A stretch of DNA of 64,000 nt, taken from contig NC_079204.1 in assembly GCF_026745355.1 (NCBI RefSeq), forward strand, positions 3,777,103-3,841,102. The letters run 5' to 3'. Of this stretch, positions 1 through 12,000 are shown piece by piece. The DNA comes from Beta vulgaris subsp. vulgaris. Taxonomy: Eukaryota; Streptophyta; Magnoliopsida; Caryophyllales; Amaranthaceae. Position numbers and translations under genes: made by a program. The notes under the pieces were generated by a model, which saw only the letters and a list, made by a program, of their open reading frames with translations, did not search any database and was not told the origin of the DNA. Numbering within the stretch: position 1 is the stretch's first letter; each line of letters starts with the position of its first letter.

Positions 1-640
1 ACATTTAGCATAAATAATCATTGTAATCAATTTATACGTGTTATTAATTTGATACAAAATTTTATTAAAAAAAAAAGGAAATGCAAAATTTTGTATGGAA
101 GAGTTTTAAATAAACCTTTTTATGATAAGTATTTTTTTAGTTTTAAAAAAAAATTAATCTTAAAACAGTTAAAGCACGATTTTTAAAAAAAGGTATGCCA
201 TGAATTTTATGTTGTAACGCATTTAGATACTGTCAACAAGTGACCTGAGCGATGTCCCAAGTTGTTACATGTCCGACATTTAGCATAAACAATCATCAGG
301 GCCGTCTTGAAAATTTTGGGGCCCCGGTTCTAATATGAAAATTGGGCCCTTAAATTTATAAAAAATAAAGATGGAAGGTTAGAGTTCTAAAGATAGAAAG
401 TTGAAAATCTAAAGATAAATCATTGACAAATTTATTAAGGGTGGGAAACAAGGGTAATTTCTTCAAATATGAAGTAAAATTATCAAAATAATATATTCTG
501 GGGCCTTTATAATTTTGGGGGCCCTGTGTTGTTGGGCTCTTTGCACACCCTCATCTACCCCTTTGACAATCATTGTAATCAATTTATACGTGTTATTAAT
601 TTGATATAAATCTTATTCAAAAAAAAAAAGAAAAAGAAGG
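1..640. repeat. direct repeat pair, second copy split by a transposon
   Basis: The stretch at 1-82 (starting ACATTTAGCATAAATAATCA and ending in a poly-A run) recurs from 277 to about 640. The second copy is interrupted at 297-565 by a hAT-like element. Both copies end in A-rich tracts, which suggests the 3' end of an old retroposed repeat. No coding potential was seen. Confidence 0.6.
297..565. mobile_element. non-autonomous hAT-like element (269 bp)
   Basis: The insert begins CAGGGCCGTCTTGA and is flanked on both sides by the 8-bp duplication ACAATCAT (289-296 and 566-573), the target-site length of hAT transposons. The interior is rich in GGGGCCCC-type motifs and has no ORF. The terminal inverted repeats are weak, so the superfamily call rests mainly on the 8-bp duplication and on the clean split of the surrounding repeat. 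A related element lies at 42820-43047. Confidence 0.7.
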
Positions 641-2628
641 AAATACGTCGACATAGTTCATTACTTCATATCATGCCCTCAAATCTTCGTAATTTTAACA
701 TTAGATCACCCACCATTAAAGACCAAAGAAGCAAGATGATTAACGTGAACTATCAGGTCATAACCCTCAGGAATATAAAATGGGAAGCGATGTCACTACT
801 CCACCACCTCAACCTCACTAAGAATCAGTGTATTACATTAGTGACTTAATCTAATCACATCTGTATACATTGGTTAGCTTGTCACTATCATGGTTGTTGG
901 TTAATTAACACTAGCTACCTAAAGTTTGTACTTGAATACCTCCAACAATGTTAGAGGTTGCAACTTGCAAAGAAGATATAATTAAGGGAAAAGAATAGTG
1001 TGAAAATATATATAGCATGATGTAGTACGTTTCTTCTTTTAATTCTTTTCGAGTTTTAGGGAGTAATAAAGAAAAATAGCCACTACTCTAGAAAAGGGTG
1101 ATCCGTGACAGTCCAAATTGCGAGTGAGAAACGAAACACGTGACATCGTTTTCAGTGACATCGACAGATGTACTTCGAGAAGAGAGCCTTTCGTCGGCTA
1201 CCTCTTTTTTATATTATATTTCTTCGTCAACTTTCAACGATAATGAGATCTAATGTGAAAGAATATTATTAGAGAATAACCACGCTATTGACCTTTGACG
1301 TAACCCCGATATATGAAAAAATGATAAAATTACATACTGGTAATGTTATATGTAGCCCTTAGGACTATATATAAGCATTAAATACATGTCTTAAAATTGA
1401 AACAATTTATGAATTCATGACAAAATTTCACATCATTTGAGATAATAAATGCTTGATTCAAATTTTTATTTCTATTTTAAGCTTCTTATACATAGCCCTA
1501 AGGGCTATGTATATCATTTTCCATTACATTATACTTTGTCATTATTTGTACTATTAATATCATGTTTATACTTTTATTGGAATCTATAAAATTATGTACG
1601 CATAGAGGTGATTATAGGTCGGATTGGGTTCTGATCGCGTCGCGTTTAAAAAAAATGGCCACTAGTTGGGACAGACCAAAATTGGCCCGGGAAAAAAATA
1701 GACTAAAAAGTCATTTTTGACTTGCCTAAAGTAATAAAATCGGGTTTGATCTGTCCCAACCGTGGACCTGAAAATCCTGCCCAAAAATTGAGCTGGGAAG
1801 GAGTGGATCAGTTCGATATACGCATGAGGTTTTATTACAATAATGTATGGTAACATGGTATATCCAAAAACGTACCATAAAATATATCTATAATAATTGG
1901 CCTTTTATTAGAATAAACGTTAACAGTAATGGATAACTGATAATCATTCAACAAATGAAATATGAAATAATACATCTATTCTTATAATATCTCTGCTTTT
2001 TATTAGTTACTACATTTCTCTTATTTAGAATTTCATGTTAATAACTATACATCCAATTTTGGTAATATGTTATCTTTATCTATTTTCTTATTACATGAAT
2101 CGTTTAGCTCTCTCATATTCTTTGATAGGTACTACATGTAGGGATTAATGAAAAATGGAGCAAATATTTCATACTTCAGGAGAGGGTGAGAGATATATCA
2201 TTAGTTAGATCATTTTTTTCCTATTCCATTCTCATCCTTTTGTACTTAGGATTCCCTTAAAACCCTCTTTTTTTTAAAGATGGCAAAATTTTGACTTCTA
2301 CATTATATAGTATATCAACTTTGTCCTGAATTATTTGACTAATATATACAACAAGGTTAAACATGCAAGATGTCATTCGATTTGTCATTTGCATATTTAC
2401 GAAATATCAACTCTTGATAATTTAAACAAATAGATAATTAAATATACTTATAATTAAAGTTATACGTTGATAAATGTGTAAGTCAAAATGTTGCATCTTT
2501 TAGAAAGATGGAGTAATTGCTTTACTCTATCCCAATAGAATCATCACAATTTCTTTTTTGGATTTATTTGCCACATAATCTACTAGCATACTTAGGCCCT
2601 ATTCTTTTCACTTATATTTAATTAAACT
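566..2628. other. gene-free AT-rich intergenic DNA
   Basis: No ORF resembling a protein was found. The stretch contains one MITE (1342-1518) and a GC-richer patch at about 1605-1820 that looks like a further decayed repeat. Nothing else could be supported. Confidence 0.6.
1342..1518. mobile_element. MITE, family A
   Basis: Inverted ends AATGTTATATGTAGCCCTT and, reversed at the far end, AATGATATACATAGCCCTT bound a 177-bp AT-rich element. Other members are at 58308-58483 (both ends present) and about 30308-30450 (left end lost). They share internal stretches such as TAAGCATTAAATACAT. No superfamily could be fixed because the target duplication is unclear. Confidence 0.6.
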
Positions 2629-3446
2629 AGTCTTTTGTGCACGCGATGCGTGCGATGATATTTTTAGGCCTAATACTAAGTATTAAACAAACTGAAAATG
2701 CAAGTTAGTGTGTAAGTTCACCTCTATTTTGTGAATAAGATTCTTCCATATTCTTTTTATGTTGTCATTCATTTTTGTGATTTTGAATAGTTTTTTGTTT
2801 CTCAAGTCTTATATGCGCATGTTCTTTTATAATCAGTATGATGTTCTTTACCAAATATCGTCATGTTCTTTTTTTTTTGGTTTTATTCATTTTTATAATT
2901 TATAATAGTTTTTTATATGAATTTCAGTAATTTCTCTATGATCCCAAAAATTTTAGTTTTTTTCCTTGTCTAACTTCTAAATTCTGATTTCACAGATATT
3001 TAAGAATTTTCATCATTTTAATTTTTTCTCCTTTTCTAAATGTTCACACTTTGAGTTTCAATTATATTTGAAAGGAAATTTAAGTTTTTTATACACAATA
3101 TGATTTTGCATGAAATGGTCATTTTTAATTTTTCTCCTTTTCTAAATTTGAACACTTTGATTTTCAATTATAGGTGAAATGAAATTTCAAATTTTTCATA
3201 CACAATCTGATTTCGCATGAAATGGTTTTTGCAAAGCATTTTATAGAAATAAAATACCGTTATTTGTTAATTATTTATACTTATTTATTAAAGTGTTTTT
3301 AAATACTATTTGATTGTAGTTCAAAGAATCTTATTTCTACAACATGGAGGTGAACTTAAATACTAACTTGCATTTTCTTTTTGTTTACTACTTAGTAATA
3401 ATTAGGCCTAAAAATGTCATCGCACGCATCGCGTGCATAAAAAGCT
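2629..3446. mobile_element. foldback element with ~115-bp terminal inverted repeats
   Basis: The left arm (2629-2745) is repeated in inverse orientation at 3330-3446. Both arms carry the motif GCACGCGATGCGTGCGATGA, AGGCCTAAT and an AAGTTCACCTC block. The roughly 0.6 kb between the arms is AT-rich, non-coding, and holds a tandem duplication. Long inverted repeats suit a Mutator-like or generic foldback element, but I could not read a convincing target duplication. Confidence 0.7.
3013..3226. repeat. tandem duplication, ~106-bp unit, two copies
   Basis: Two adjacent units (3013-3118 and 3119-3226) share TTTTCTCCTTTTCTAAAT, ACACTTTGA, TCAATTATA, CATACACAAT or ATACACAAT, and GCATGAAATGGT in the same order. 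They lie inside the foldback element at 2629-3446. Confidence 0.65.
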
Positions 3447-4330
3447 ATGTATGTGTAGTCGTCAATGATAATAACATGAAACATATTTGTTGATCAGTGA
3501 AAGTAGAAGCTAATCAAGCAGGTATTTTATTTCTATAAAGTTATAATAAGAGGAAACTTTAATTTTCCTCATATAAGCTAATCAAGTAGAAGCTAATCAA
3601 GCAAGTATTTTGTAATTTAGAAAGGAAAAGGGGGCAAAATAGTCGATTCAAAAAAGGACACCGTTGCTCCCCCCTTCCCTTATGTAATAGAGATTCAATT
3701 AATTTCAATTTAATTCAGTTAAATTCAATTTCTCTCAGTTCAGTTCAATCAGTTTAAATCAATTCAGTTTCTCTCATCCAAAAAAAAAAACTTACATTAA
3801 TCTCTACCATGTCGCACACCAACCATTATTTTTGTTTATATAATAGCTTGTGCAAAGATACTTGCGGGATATATACTTATACAGCATGTTATATTGCTGT
3901 CCAAGAGATCTTCTATAGACTATATTGCAATTTGCAGTTCATTATTGCAAGCTGGCAACTACTATAGTAATATAAGTCCAAAGAATCCCCAACCTTGAAA
4001 TTTGTAACAATAAGAAATGCCACTTCTTTTCATACTCGCATTAGGATATTGTCTTTGATCCATTTATTCCTCCAATCGTTTAGTCAAGCTACCATTCTTC
4101 GGTTGGCATGGATTGCATAAACTTATTATCTATTGGAAATAATTTGTGGCATATAAGACAAAATCATTAAGCAATTTGGCATTCATATATTATACAAATA
4201 AAACAGCTAATTATGCACTAGGATTCGAAGAAAGAGGTAGTAGCTCAGTAAATAAACCGCAAATTCCAAAACATTGTCTAGGATTCTAATCCTCATCCCA
4301 AAATATGTTGGGCATTTAATTTTTGGATTG

Positions 4331-4561
4331 TTTAACTTTACACTCGGCCTCTGAGCTGGTGTCCTGCAGGCTAGTAACCCATCAAAGATTAATCTTCGGA
4401 CCAATTATCTTTCACTCTTCTATTAAGAAAGGCAGAGAGCAGCAAGCCAAAGATCGTACTCTCCGGAGCAAGTCAAATTCAAATTGTTTAGCTTTATACT
4501 CGGCCTCTGAGTTGGTGTCCAACACTAGTAACCTATCAAGGATTAATCTTCGGACTAATTT
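4331..4561. repeat. direct repeat, two ~74-bp copies
   Basis: The segments 4331-4405 and 4489-4561 share CACTCGGCCTCTGAG or ACTCGGCCTCTGAG, GGTGTCC, and GATTAATCTTCGGAC in the same order, with a few substitutions. A short ORF running across both is a by-product of the repeat. The origin is unknown. Confidence 0.65.
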
Positions 4562-5109
4562 GAACCATTAAAAACCAGGAATTTTGTTAAAAAATATCTT
4601 TCTTCAAAAATCCTAGAGACCATGCAAAATCGAAGTACAATAAGTCAATACTTTCTCTCTCACTCATTATTGAAATAACCACTAGATTTGACTAAATATT
4701 GAAGAAAGAGTGTTGTTAGATAGCAGAAAGAAAATTCTGGTTTTTGTGAGGTCATTCCTCATCCTTTATACACCAAAAACAAAGGATAGCAGAAAAAAAT
4801 TAAGAATTAATAATTAATAAATAAAATCTATCTTCTTGTATTATTGTGAACCAAACGATAATGAAAGAAAGGGAGTAATTACAATTTACACATACATTTG
4901 ACTTTCCATTTCATACATTCCCTGAAATTAATTACATACGTTTGAAAAACATAAATAAAGATAAAAGATTAAAAAAATTCGCAATGATAATATTTGTGAA
5001 CTTTTGCAAGTTTAGCAGGTCACATTATTGATATAAATAAATAGTAGAAACATCTTAGATAGAATTCTATTACAAAAAGGATATATAAATCCTCCAAATC
5101 ATACACAAA

Positions 5110-5377
5110 TACTCCATCCGTTCTTTTTAATTGTTACACTCATACTTTTCACACATGTCAATGCAAAATTTTTAGAATATATATCTCTAATTTTGTATTT
5201 GTAAAAATTATAAAAGTACATATTAATAAAATACATACTAACTTCTAAGACGAATCTAACAAGATCTCACTTGACTATTTCTTTATTCAAGTACAAATCA
5301 CAAACGAGGGCCAAATTACAATTTGCGAATAATGTAAAATATTAAAATATAACTATTAAAAAGAAATAGAGATAGTA
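5110..5377. mobile_element. Stowaway-like MITE
   Basis: The element starts TACTCCATCCGTTC and ends with its imperfect inverse. CTTTTTAATTGTTAC on the left matches GTTATATTTTA/ATTAAAAAG sequence on the right in reverse. The TA boundaries and 268-bp length fit Tc1/mariner MITEs of plants. No ORF is present. Confidence 0.6.
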
Positions 5378-8300
5378 TCAACCACGCTAGCCACTAGATC
5401 TTCCCATGATCTTGATAAGATCAAATCAGATATTCTTCTCAAGGGAATAAAAAGCACCACACTTCTATAAAGGATAAAATGACTTTAAAGCTCAATTGGT
5501 AGCAATCATGATTCATGAAGGGTAGTTGATAAGGCATTATAAGCGTTAATTTGTAAAGACAAATCTCGTTGACGTCTATGGTGATACTTCGTCTTAAAAC
5601 ATCTTTTTAAAAATTCATCTTCCATTACTACTAGGTGTTGGTATTGACGGCTCGCTTAGTAGGCAGAGATAGATGGTAGTAATGGTAATGAATAATGGTG
5701 TAATTTTATACAAATATCCCATGTCGATATTCATGATAATGAAACTCCATCTCCAAACATGATCCAATCATATTTTCATTACCCTCCAATAAACATTGCA
5801 ATTGAAATAAATGGCATGAAATTCTAAGAAGAAACAAATATATAAAGGTATAGAAGCAATTCCATGGATATTGAAATGGAAATTTATATTGCCATCAACC
5901 AAAGAGGCAGTGAATGAAAACCAAAAATTTATTAGATCTAGATGAATCACATATTACTATCATTATTTGATGATAATTTATTACATGAATCCCAAACTAC
6001 CGTTTTTAACGAGTGAGAGTTTATTGTTGTAAATCGCTTATGATTTCATTACCATTACTATCATTTACTACTACCTACCGACTACGCCGTTAAACAGTTA
6101 AAATAATACACACATGAATTAGTTACTGGAATTATTCACTAGTATTCGAACTGAATAGACTTTTCTGCACATGTTTTAGGACCACAAGTAATAAGAATGG
6201 TAGGAAAACCCCCAGTACTCACGAAACAATCTTTAGTCGATAACTCGACATAAGGGTCTCTTTCTGTCCTCTAAAAAGAGTAACACTCTATCGTGTCAGA
6301 CCATTACGATTAATCTACGAACTACGTTAGTCAAGGGTGATTTAGATTTTAGTGTAATCCACTAAAACCTACGAAAATGTTGTCCATAACAAATTCGCAA
6401 TCTAAATCTTAATAATCAAAATTTGCAACACATCCATATTACAAGATGTGTACAATGCAGACTATGCTGAGCTTCGCGTACAAAAATTCATGTTTAGATG
6501 ACTACCTCAACCGGGGGAAAACTCGAGATATGATCTCGAAGTAGAAACAAATGAACTTTCTATTCTTTCCTGATCTCACTAACTTTTGACAACGAGAAAT
6601 CGTACTGGATAGGGGTCACAACGCAGTCGGGTGCCGGCGGCAGACTCAAGTGCCCCCCGAACCGTGAGCAGACATATACCCCAACAGGGCTTATAGTTTC
6701 AAATCATTTTCCATGATATACATTTTTCAAAGAAAAATAATTAATTTTCCTTAATTTGATTGCGTTGAATAAAATAGGAGGGTGGATTTAGAACTTAAAA
6801 TTTAGATTGGCTGAGAAAACGGGGGGTTGGTAATTGGATGTACCATGTTCGATTTTCTACAAGTGCATATGATATATTCTGCAAGAAACTTTGGAAAAAT
6901 ATGAAAATGAAAAGAGAAAAGAGGGGAACAGAAATATGAAACTATTCTTCCGCTGTCCAAAAACTAATCTCTGAAGAGGAAAATAGAGATGAAAATTGTT
7001 TTTCCAATCTCGAAAAACTTATCTCAATTCTACACAAAACCAAACAAAAGTTTATGAAACACTATGAATCCCAGAAGATGTTTTGCTCCCAGCTGAATAC
7101 GAGTTGAGATTCTATATACCCATTTAGTTTCATATTGAATCTCATTCCCTTCTAATTTTGCCACCTCATCAATCTAAAATCGACAACCTAAAATACTTTT
7201 AAGTAAATAGGTGAGAGCTGGAAGACGAGAGTTATTTGGGAAATTAGATAAAACACCATATAGAGGTATAGGATGGAATCCTGAGTATGGCCAGCAAAAC
7301 CTAGTGGCCATTTGACCACGAAAATCGACAGGAAGAAGAAAATACTTCCACAAACACGGCCATATTAACGCCGAAACACTGGCTACACTTCCATTCTCGC
7401 CCTTATTCATGAAAGGAGGGCACTGAAAATCAAGTTGCTTTCAGTTGAACGTCAAAGACACAACCCACTAACTAGTACTGTGCACAAGCTTATCTCAAAG
7501 AGGAAGTGCACAAGCTTACCTCAAAGAGGAAGTGCACAGAGCTCTCCAAACAGAGACTCCAATCTCACTAATAACAAATCAAGTGCACAGATCTCTCCAA
7601 GCCAAAACAATAAACCCAAACTGACTATTCAAGCACCACAATTCAACTGATACTTATCATGAACCCCACCGGTCTACTTTCTGTTCCACTAACTGAAAAT
7701 AGCATAACAGTTACTACCAGCACTCAGGAATTTCAATTCGAAACTAAACACCTAATGAAGAAAACTCGGTTCATCAACTTGCCGTAAATACAATTTTCTG
7801 GAAGGTTGACAGAACCGTCACAGGATGGACCAAGATGAAGAAAACACTCGTTATTAGTTACCTATAAAAATTTATGGAAATGCCATACAAAACATAATAA
7901 CTAGAGCAATGAAAAGACAAGACTCTAAGGCACAATGGATAGTACCGAGGGTAAAAAACAAACTTGTAGCTCAGGGTAAAGTAACTATAGAAGATTGAAG
8001 CACTTACTAGTTACTACTAGGTAGTAAAACTGTAACCCACAGACCTGATGAAAACTCATAAAAAAAGCAGCAGAGCAGGCAAAAGAGTTAAGGGTTAAAA
8101 TATTGTAAACTCAATGGAATAAAGGGATCAAAATAGCAGTTGATACGCAGATTCAAGGTAACATCGTCATCCCATCCTATAGATACATAACATCCTGTTG
8201 TGTAGATAAAAGCTATTCTGGAATGCAAAGAAAAAAATATATAAATTCATTTGAGTAGGGATTATTTGGGGAAAATTATGTGTAGCCAAGGAAAAATCTA

Positions 8301-9033
8301 AAATCGTAACAGCAATTTTGAAAGCAACAAACTTGTATAAACCGTCAGGACAGAAAGAGAATCAAGTAGGGATTTTTCCTTTTTATTAGAGTTCTACAAA
8401 GATTTGTTTTTTCAAAAAAAAGTTAGAACCCCCCCCCCCCAAACATATAAATAAAGTGAACAAAAACAGGGAATACGCACAAAAAGGAAGAGACATGTTA
8501 ACAAATGAAACGTATCAACTCTTCACTCTCAGTGACTACAAAAACTGAGATAGCAGAGGAATAGAGATCATATAGTGTACTATTTCGCATATCATTGCCA
8601 GGTCTAAATAATATTCCTAGCAGAAACTGCTACAAGGAAACGACCTTCAAGACCAGGCAACATCGTCAAATTATTTCACTCGGATACATAAATTAGCAAG
8701 TCTCGAAGTATCTAAAAGCGAATACAGTCTGCAATTTTATATCTTTCTAATAAAAGAGTACAAAGCTCCAAACTCCCTAGCTATAAGCCCCCAAATCCCA
8801 CGAGTTGGTCCTAAAAAGCCGCATGACAATATTCGTGTATGATCGTCCAACGGTATGTCGATCATATCAACCGCATTATCGCAATCCCATTTCGAGCCGA
8901 TTCCTACATACAAATGTCCTTTGGTAATTTAGAGCGAACATTTCTTCCAGTTTCAGTTATAACCTATAGTGCGAATAATGCCTAAGCCTGAGCAAATGGA
9001 AAGTGACTTTTATCACCTGCAACATCACAACAT

Positions 9034-12000
9034 TCAACGTTTGCCACGATGCCCACCACCTGATCTTGCACCAGGATAACGTGCAAATTGAAGCCTTAAT
9101 GCAGCAGTATCACGGTCATTCTCGTCGAACTTATAACCTGCAAAATCGAGCTTTACTCACGCCGCAAATAGACTAGGGTCCAGATGTACACGTTTATTGA
9201 GGCCCTCACGAGCTATGAACGTACCATAGGCTTATGCACATGTTCAAGGCCAAAACACAAATCACCTGCTTTATTGGTTACCACTTGAATGCAAGGGTAA
9301 TGATATCATACGGCTTGATAGTAGGAAAGGGGACAGACTGACCCTAATTTTCCCAACTCTTAAAGAAAAGAACGTTCTCCTTTCCTTCAGTTCCAAAGTT
9401 TAACAAGAGGACAGAAAAGAAGGTTACAAAACCATGAAAACAAGTTCTAGAAACAAGGTTCAGGCATCGAGCCTTTCAATGTTTGCATGGATGATTCACC
9501 CTAAAGTTCGATGGCTACATTGGTCTAATCCGTATAGGAGAAAAACTAAGATGAGGTGAAAGAGTATATTAGAAAGGTTAAAGCAAGTAAAACCAATTAA
9601 ATAGTTGAGTCAGCAGGAAGACAGTCTGACAATCCAACCCAATCCCTAAAATTACTGGCAAGCTACAAAATGATCTCTTCATGTTATAATGATTCTCACT
9701 CGCAGACCACGACATTTTCCTGACATAACCAGATCATAATGAACTGGGGTACAAAAAGCTCAACACCCAGTATGCTTTAAGAAAACCACCATAATCACAG
9801 ATAACATCGTTAAGAAATGCAGGAAATTAAGCATGCCTCTAGCAGTTAAAAAGATATAAAAGGGTCACAAGTCAAGCAGAAGGTTATGAAAAAAGCCATT
9901 ACAAGAAGTAGATGAATAATGGAAAGTTTCTTAGAGCAGGCTAGCAAACCCAATTTGCCAGAAATCCTTAGTTGTACACACCTGCGGCCTTTGTCCAATG
10001 AAGAAGACATGACCAACCGCGAAAAATTGGACGCGATAGATGTGAGGTAGCTATGCCTAAAATAACTTCCAGGTTCTGGTCTGAGATCAAACATATTTCT
10101 ATTGGCTGCATCAATTTTCAGAAAGCGCTTCCCCAGTTACCTATCCCAACCTCCAATTAACCTAAAGGTCCCATCTGATAAAACCTAACATCTTCTTTCA
10201 TGGCAAAGACAAAAACCATAAACAAGAAGGTTAACTTGAAACAACCTTCTACCAACATAAGTATATATCCTTCAAATTATTTCAGACCGATAGCCACAAA
10301 AGTTGAGGTTCCATATATGACTTACTATTCCATAACTTGAGAAATATACCTATCTAAACTCTTAGTAATTCAAATCAATATGACAGTACGTAGAACTGTT
10401 ATTTAGATCAACATGGCCAAGAAATTATGTCTAACTTCAGGCAATCGAAAAAGATTGTCCCTAACCATGTAGAACTTTTGTGAAGAGAAATATTTCTTGT
10501 TTCACAGCGAAAACAGATCTCTACTTAACATATAATAATTAACAGTATTAATGAGATGAGATTAGGATCCCAACAGAGCCTCTCATAATTCTCATCTCCA
10601 TAGGCAATACGGTCTAAATGTCTATTAATCAAGATTAATTCTAACTCCATTTTCGGCATTCTGATCTCTCCCACACCCTGCCCACACACCAAACCCCGTA
10701 AGAGGCATTTGTTTCCAAACGATGGACAAAAGCAAAAGCAAAAGCAAAAGCAATGCAATTATTATTTTTAGTATTTCAATTTCCATAAATAACGGCAAAC
10801 CACTTTCTCTAACCTCAGGAAACGCGTAAAGATGGACTGTTCGGTCAGCACATAATAGGTTAGTCTGTTCATATACAAAGTTTCCTTGTAAGGGTTCTCC
10901 GCAAGACTCAAGAGTATCAACAAACATAGCACAAGCACAAAGTAGAGCACACGGATCAAAAGTGAGTATATTGATGTACAAAATTTGTACACAACCAAGA
11001 AAACCTTCAACGTACTCACCTTGTAAGGCATCCATTGCTGTTGCAGCATGTGCAGGACTCAAAAAGTCAACAAAGCACAGCACAATTGCATCTCCCCCAG
11101 ACTACAAATGAAATTTACAAGTGAGTCCAGATCCATTAAAAAACGAGCTAAGCAAGTGGAGTATAGAAAAATCAACATACATGTCTTGCTTCCTTAGTCA
11201 CAAGCCTGACTTCCTTGTAGCCCACAAAAGGTCGGAAGATATCTGCCAAAAGAAGTGAAGGAGACAAGAAATTCGAGGTTTGGGGAAAGGGGTATTAAAA
11301 AAATTATCCCTCCATGCACAAATAAACTTCTTGTATTCAATTTGAACAGTTTACAAACAAAACTTCTTGTAATATTAACTTTGCCCCACCCAACCCATGT
11401 AATGTTGAGACCTCTCCCTCTCAGAAATACTCTCTTTCCACATCCCATGGTGATGTACGATACCCAGTTTACCAAGACGCCTACACCCCTTACTAAAATA
11501 AGGCATGGCCAAGCCTAACAGGAAGTTTATTTGAGCAAGGTATGAGTAGCAACTGTAAAAGGGGTGGACAAAATAAATTTAAAAGTAGCAATTATTCAAG
11601 GATACGAGCCACTTCTCTGCGTGTACAGTTTGCAGGCAAGCCCTCAACAAAGAGAGTACTACTAGCATCAGGTGGAAGAGAAACCTCAGACCTTCCAGAT
11701 CCAAGGTTGGAGCCCCGTCCCTTCACTGACACACCAGGGTCCATAATACCAATACCTGTCATTCGAGGATCGTTACTGATGCGTGGATCACTTACCATAC
11801 GCGGATCACTTCCCATTCGAGGGTCACTTCCCATTCGAGGGTCATTTCCCATTCGTGGGTCACTTCCCATTCGAGGGTCACTTCCCATTCGAGGGTCATC
11901 AACAGCATGACTAGACATTCCATAACCAGGTAACCTCCCTGAATCTGCCCCAGGATTAAGTTGCTGGATAATGTAACATTTGTGTTAGTATAAAGAACAG

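Larger units (their letters stand above)
3447..9033. other. gene-poor intergenic stretch and 3' flank of the NSR gene
   Basis: No coding exon was recognised on either strand. It contains a direct repeat (4331-4561), a Stowaway-like element (5110-5377), a GC-richer patch near 6480-6700, a short repeat of GTGCACAAGCTTA/CTCAAAGAGGAA near 7480-7540, and a C homopolymer near 8430. The part from about 8380 to 9033 is probably the 3' UTR of the NSR gene. A minus-strand AATAAA lies at 8382-8387, but whether it is used is not known. A 78-codon minus-strand ORF at 7174-7410 matches nothing I recognise. Confidence 0.5.

Noticed and set aside
4323..4571. 82-codon ORF with repeated NCLALYSASELVS-like segments
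   Set aside because: The repeated peptide only reflects a DNA direct repeat; no protein family is suggested.
7174..7410. 78-codon minus-strand ORF downstream of the NSR gene
   Set aside because: No similarity I recognise, no splice partners found, and length is within chance for this DNA.
11542..11910. Plus-strand ORF full of IRGSLP repeats
   Set aside because: It is the opposite-strand shadow of the DPRM repeat in NSR exon 3.
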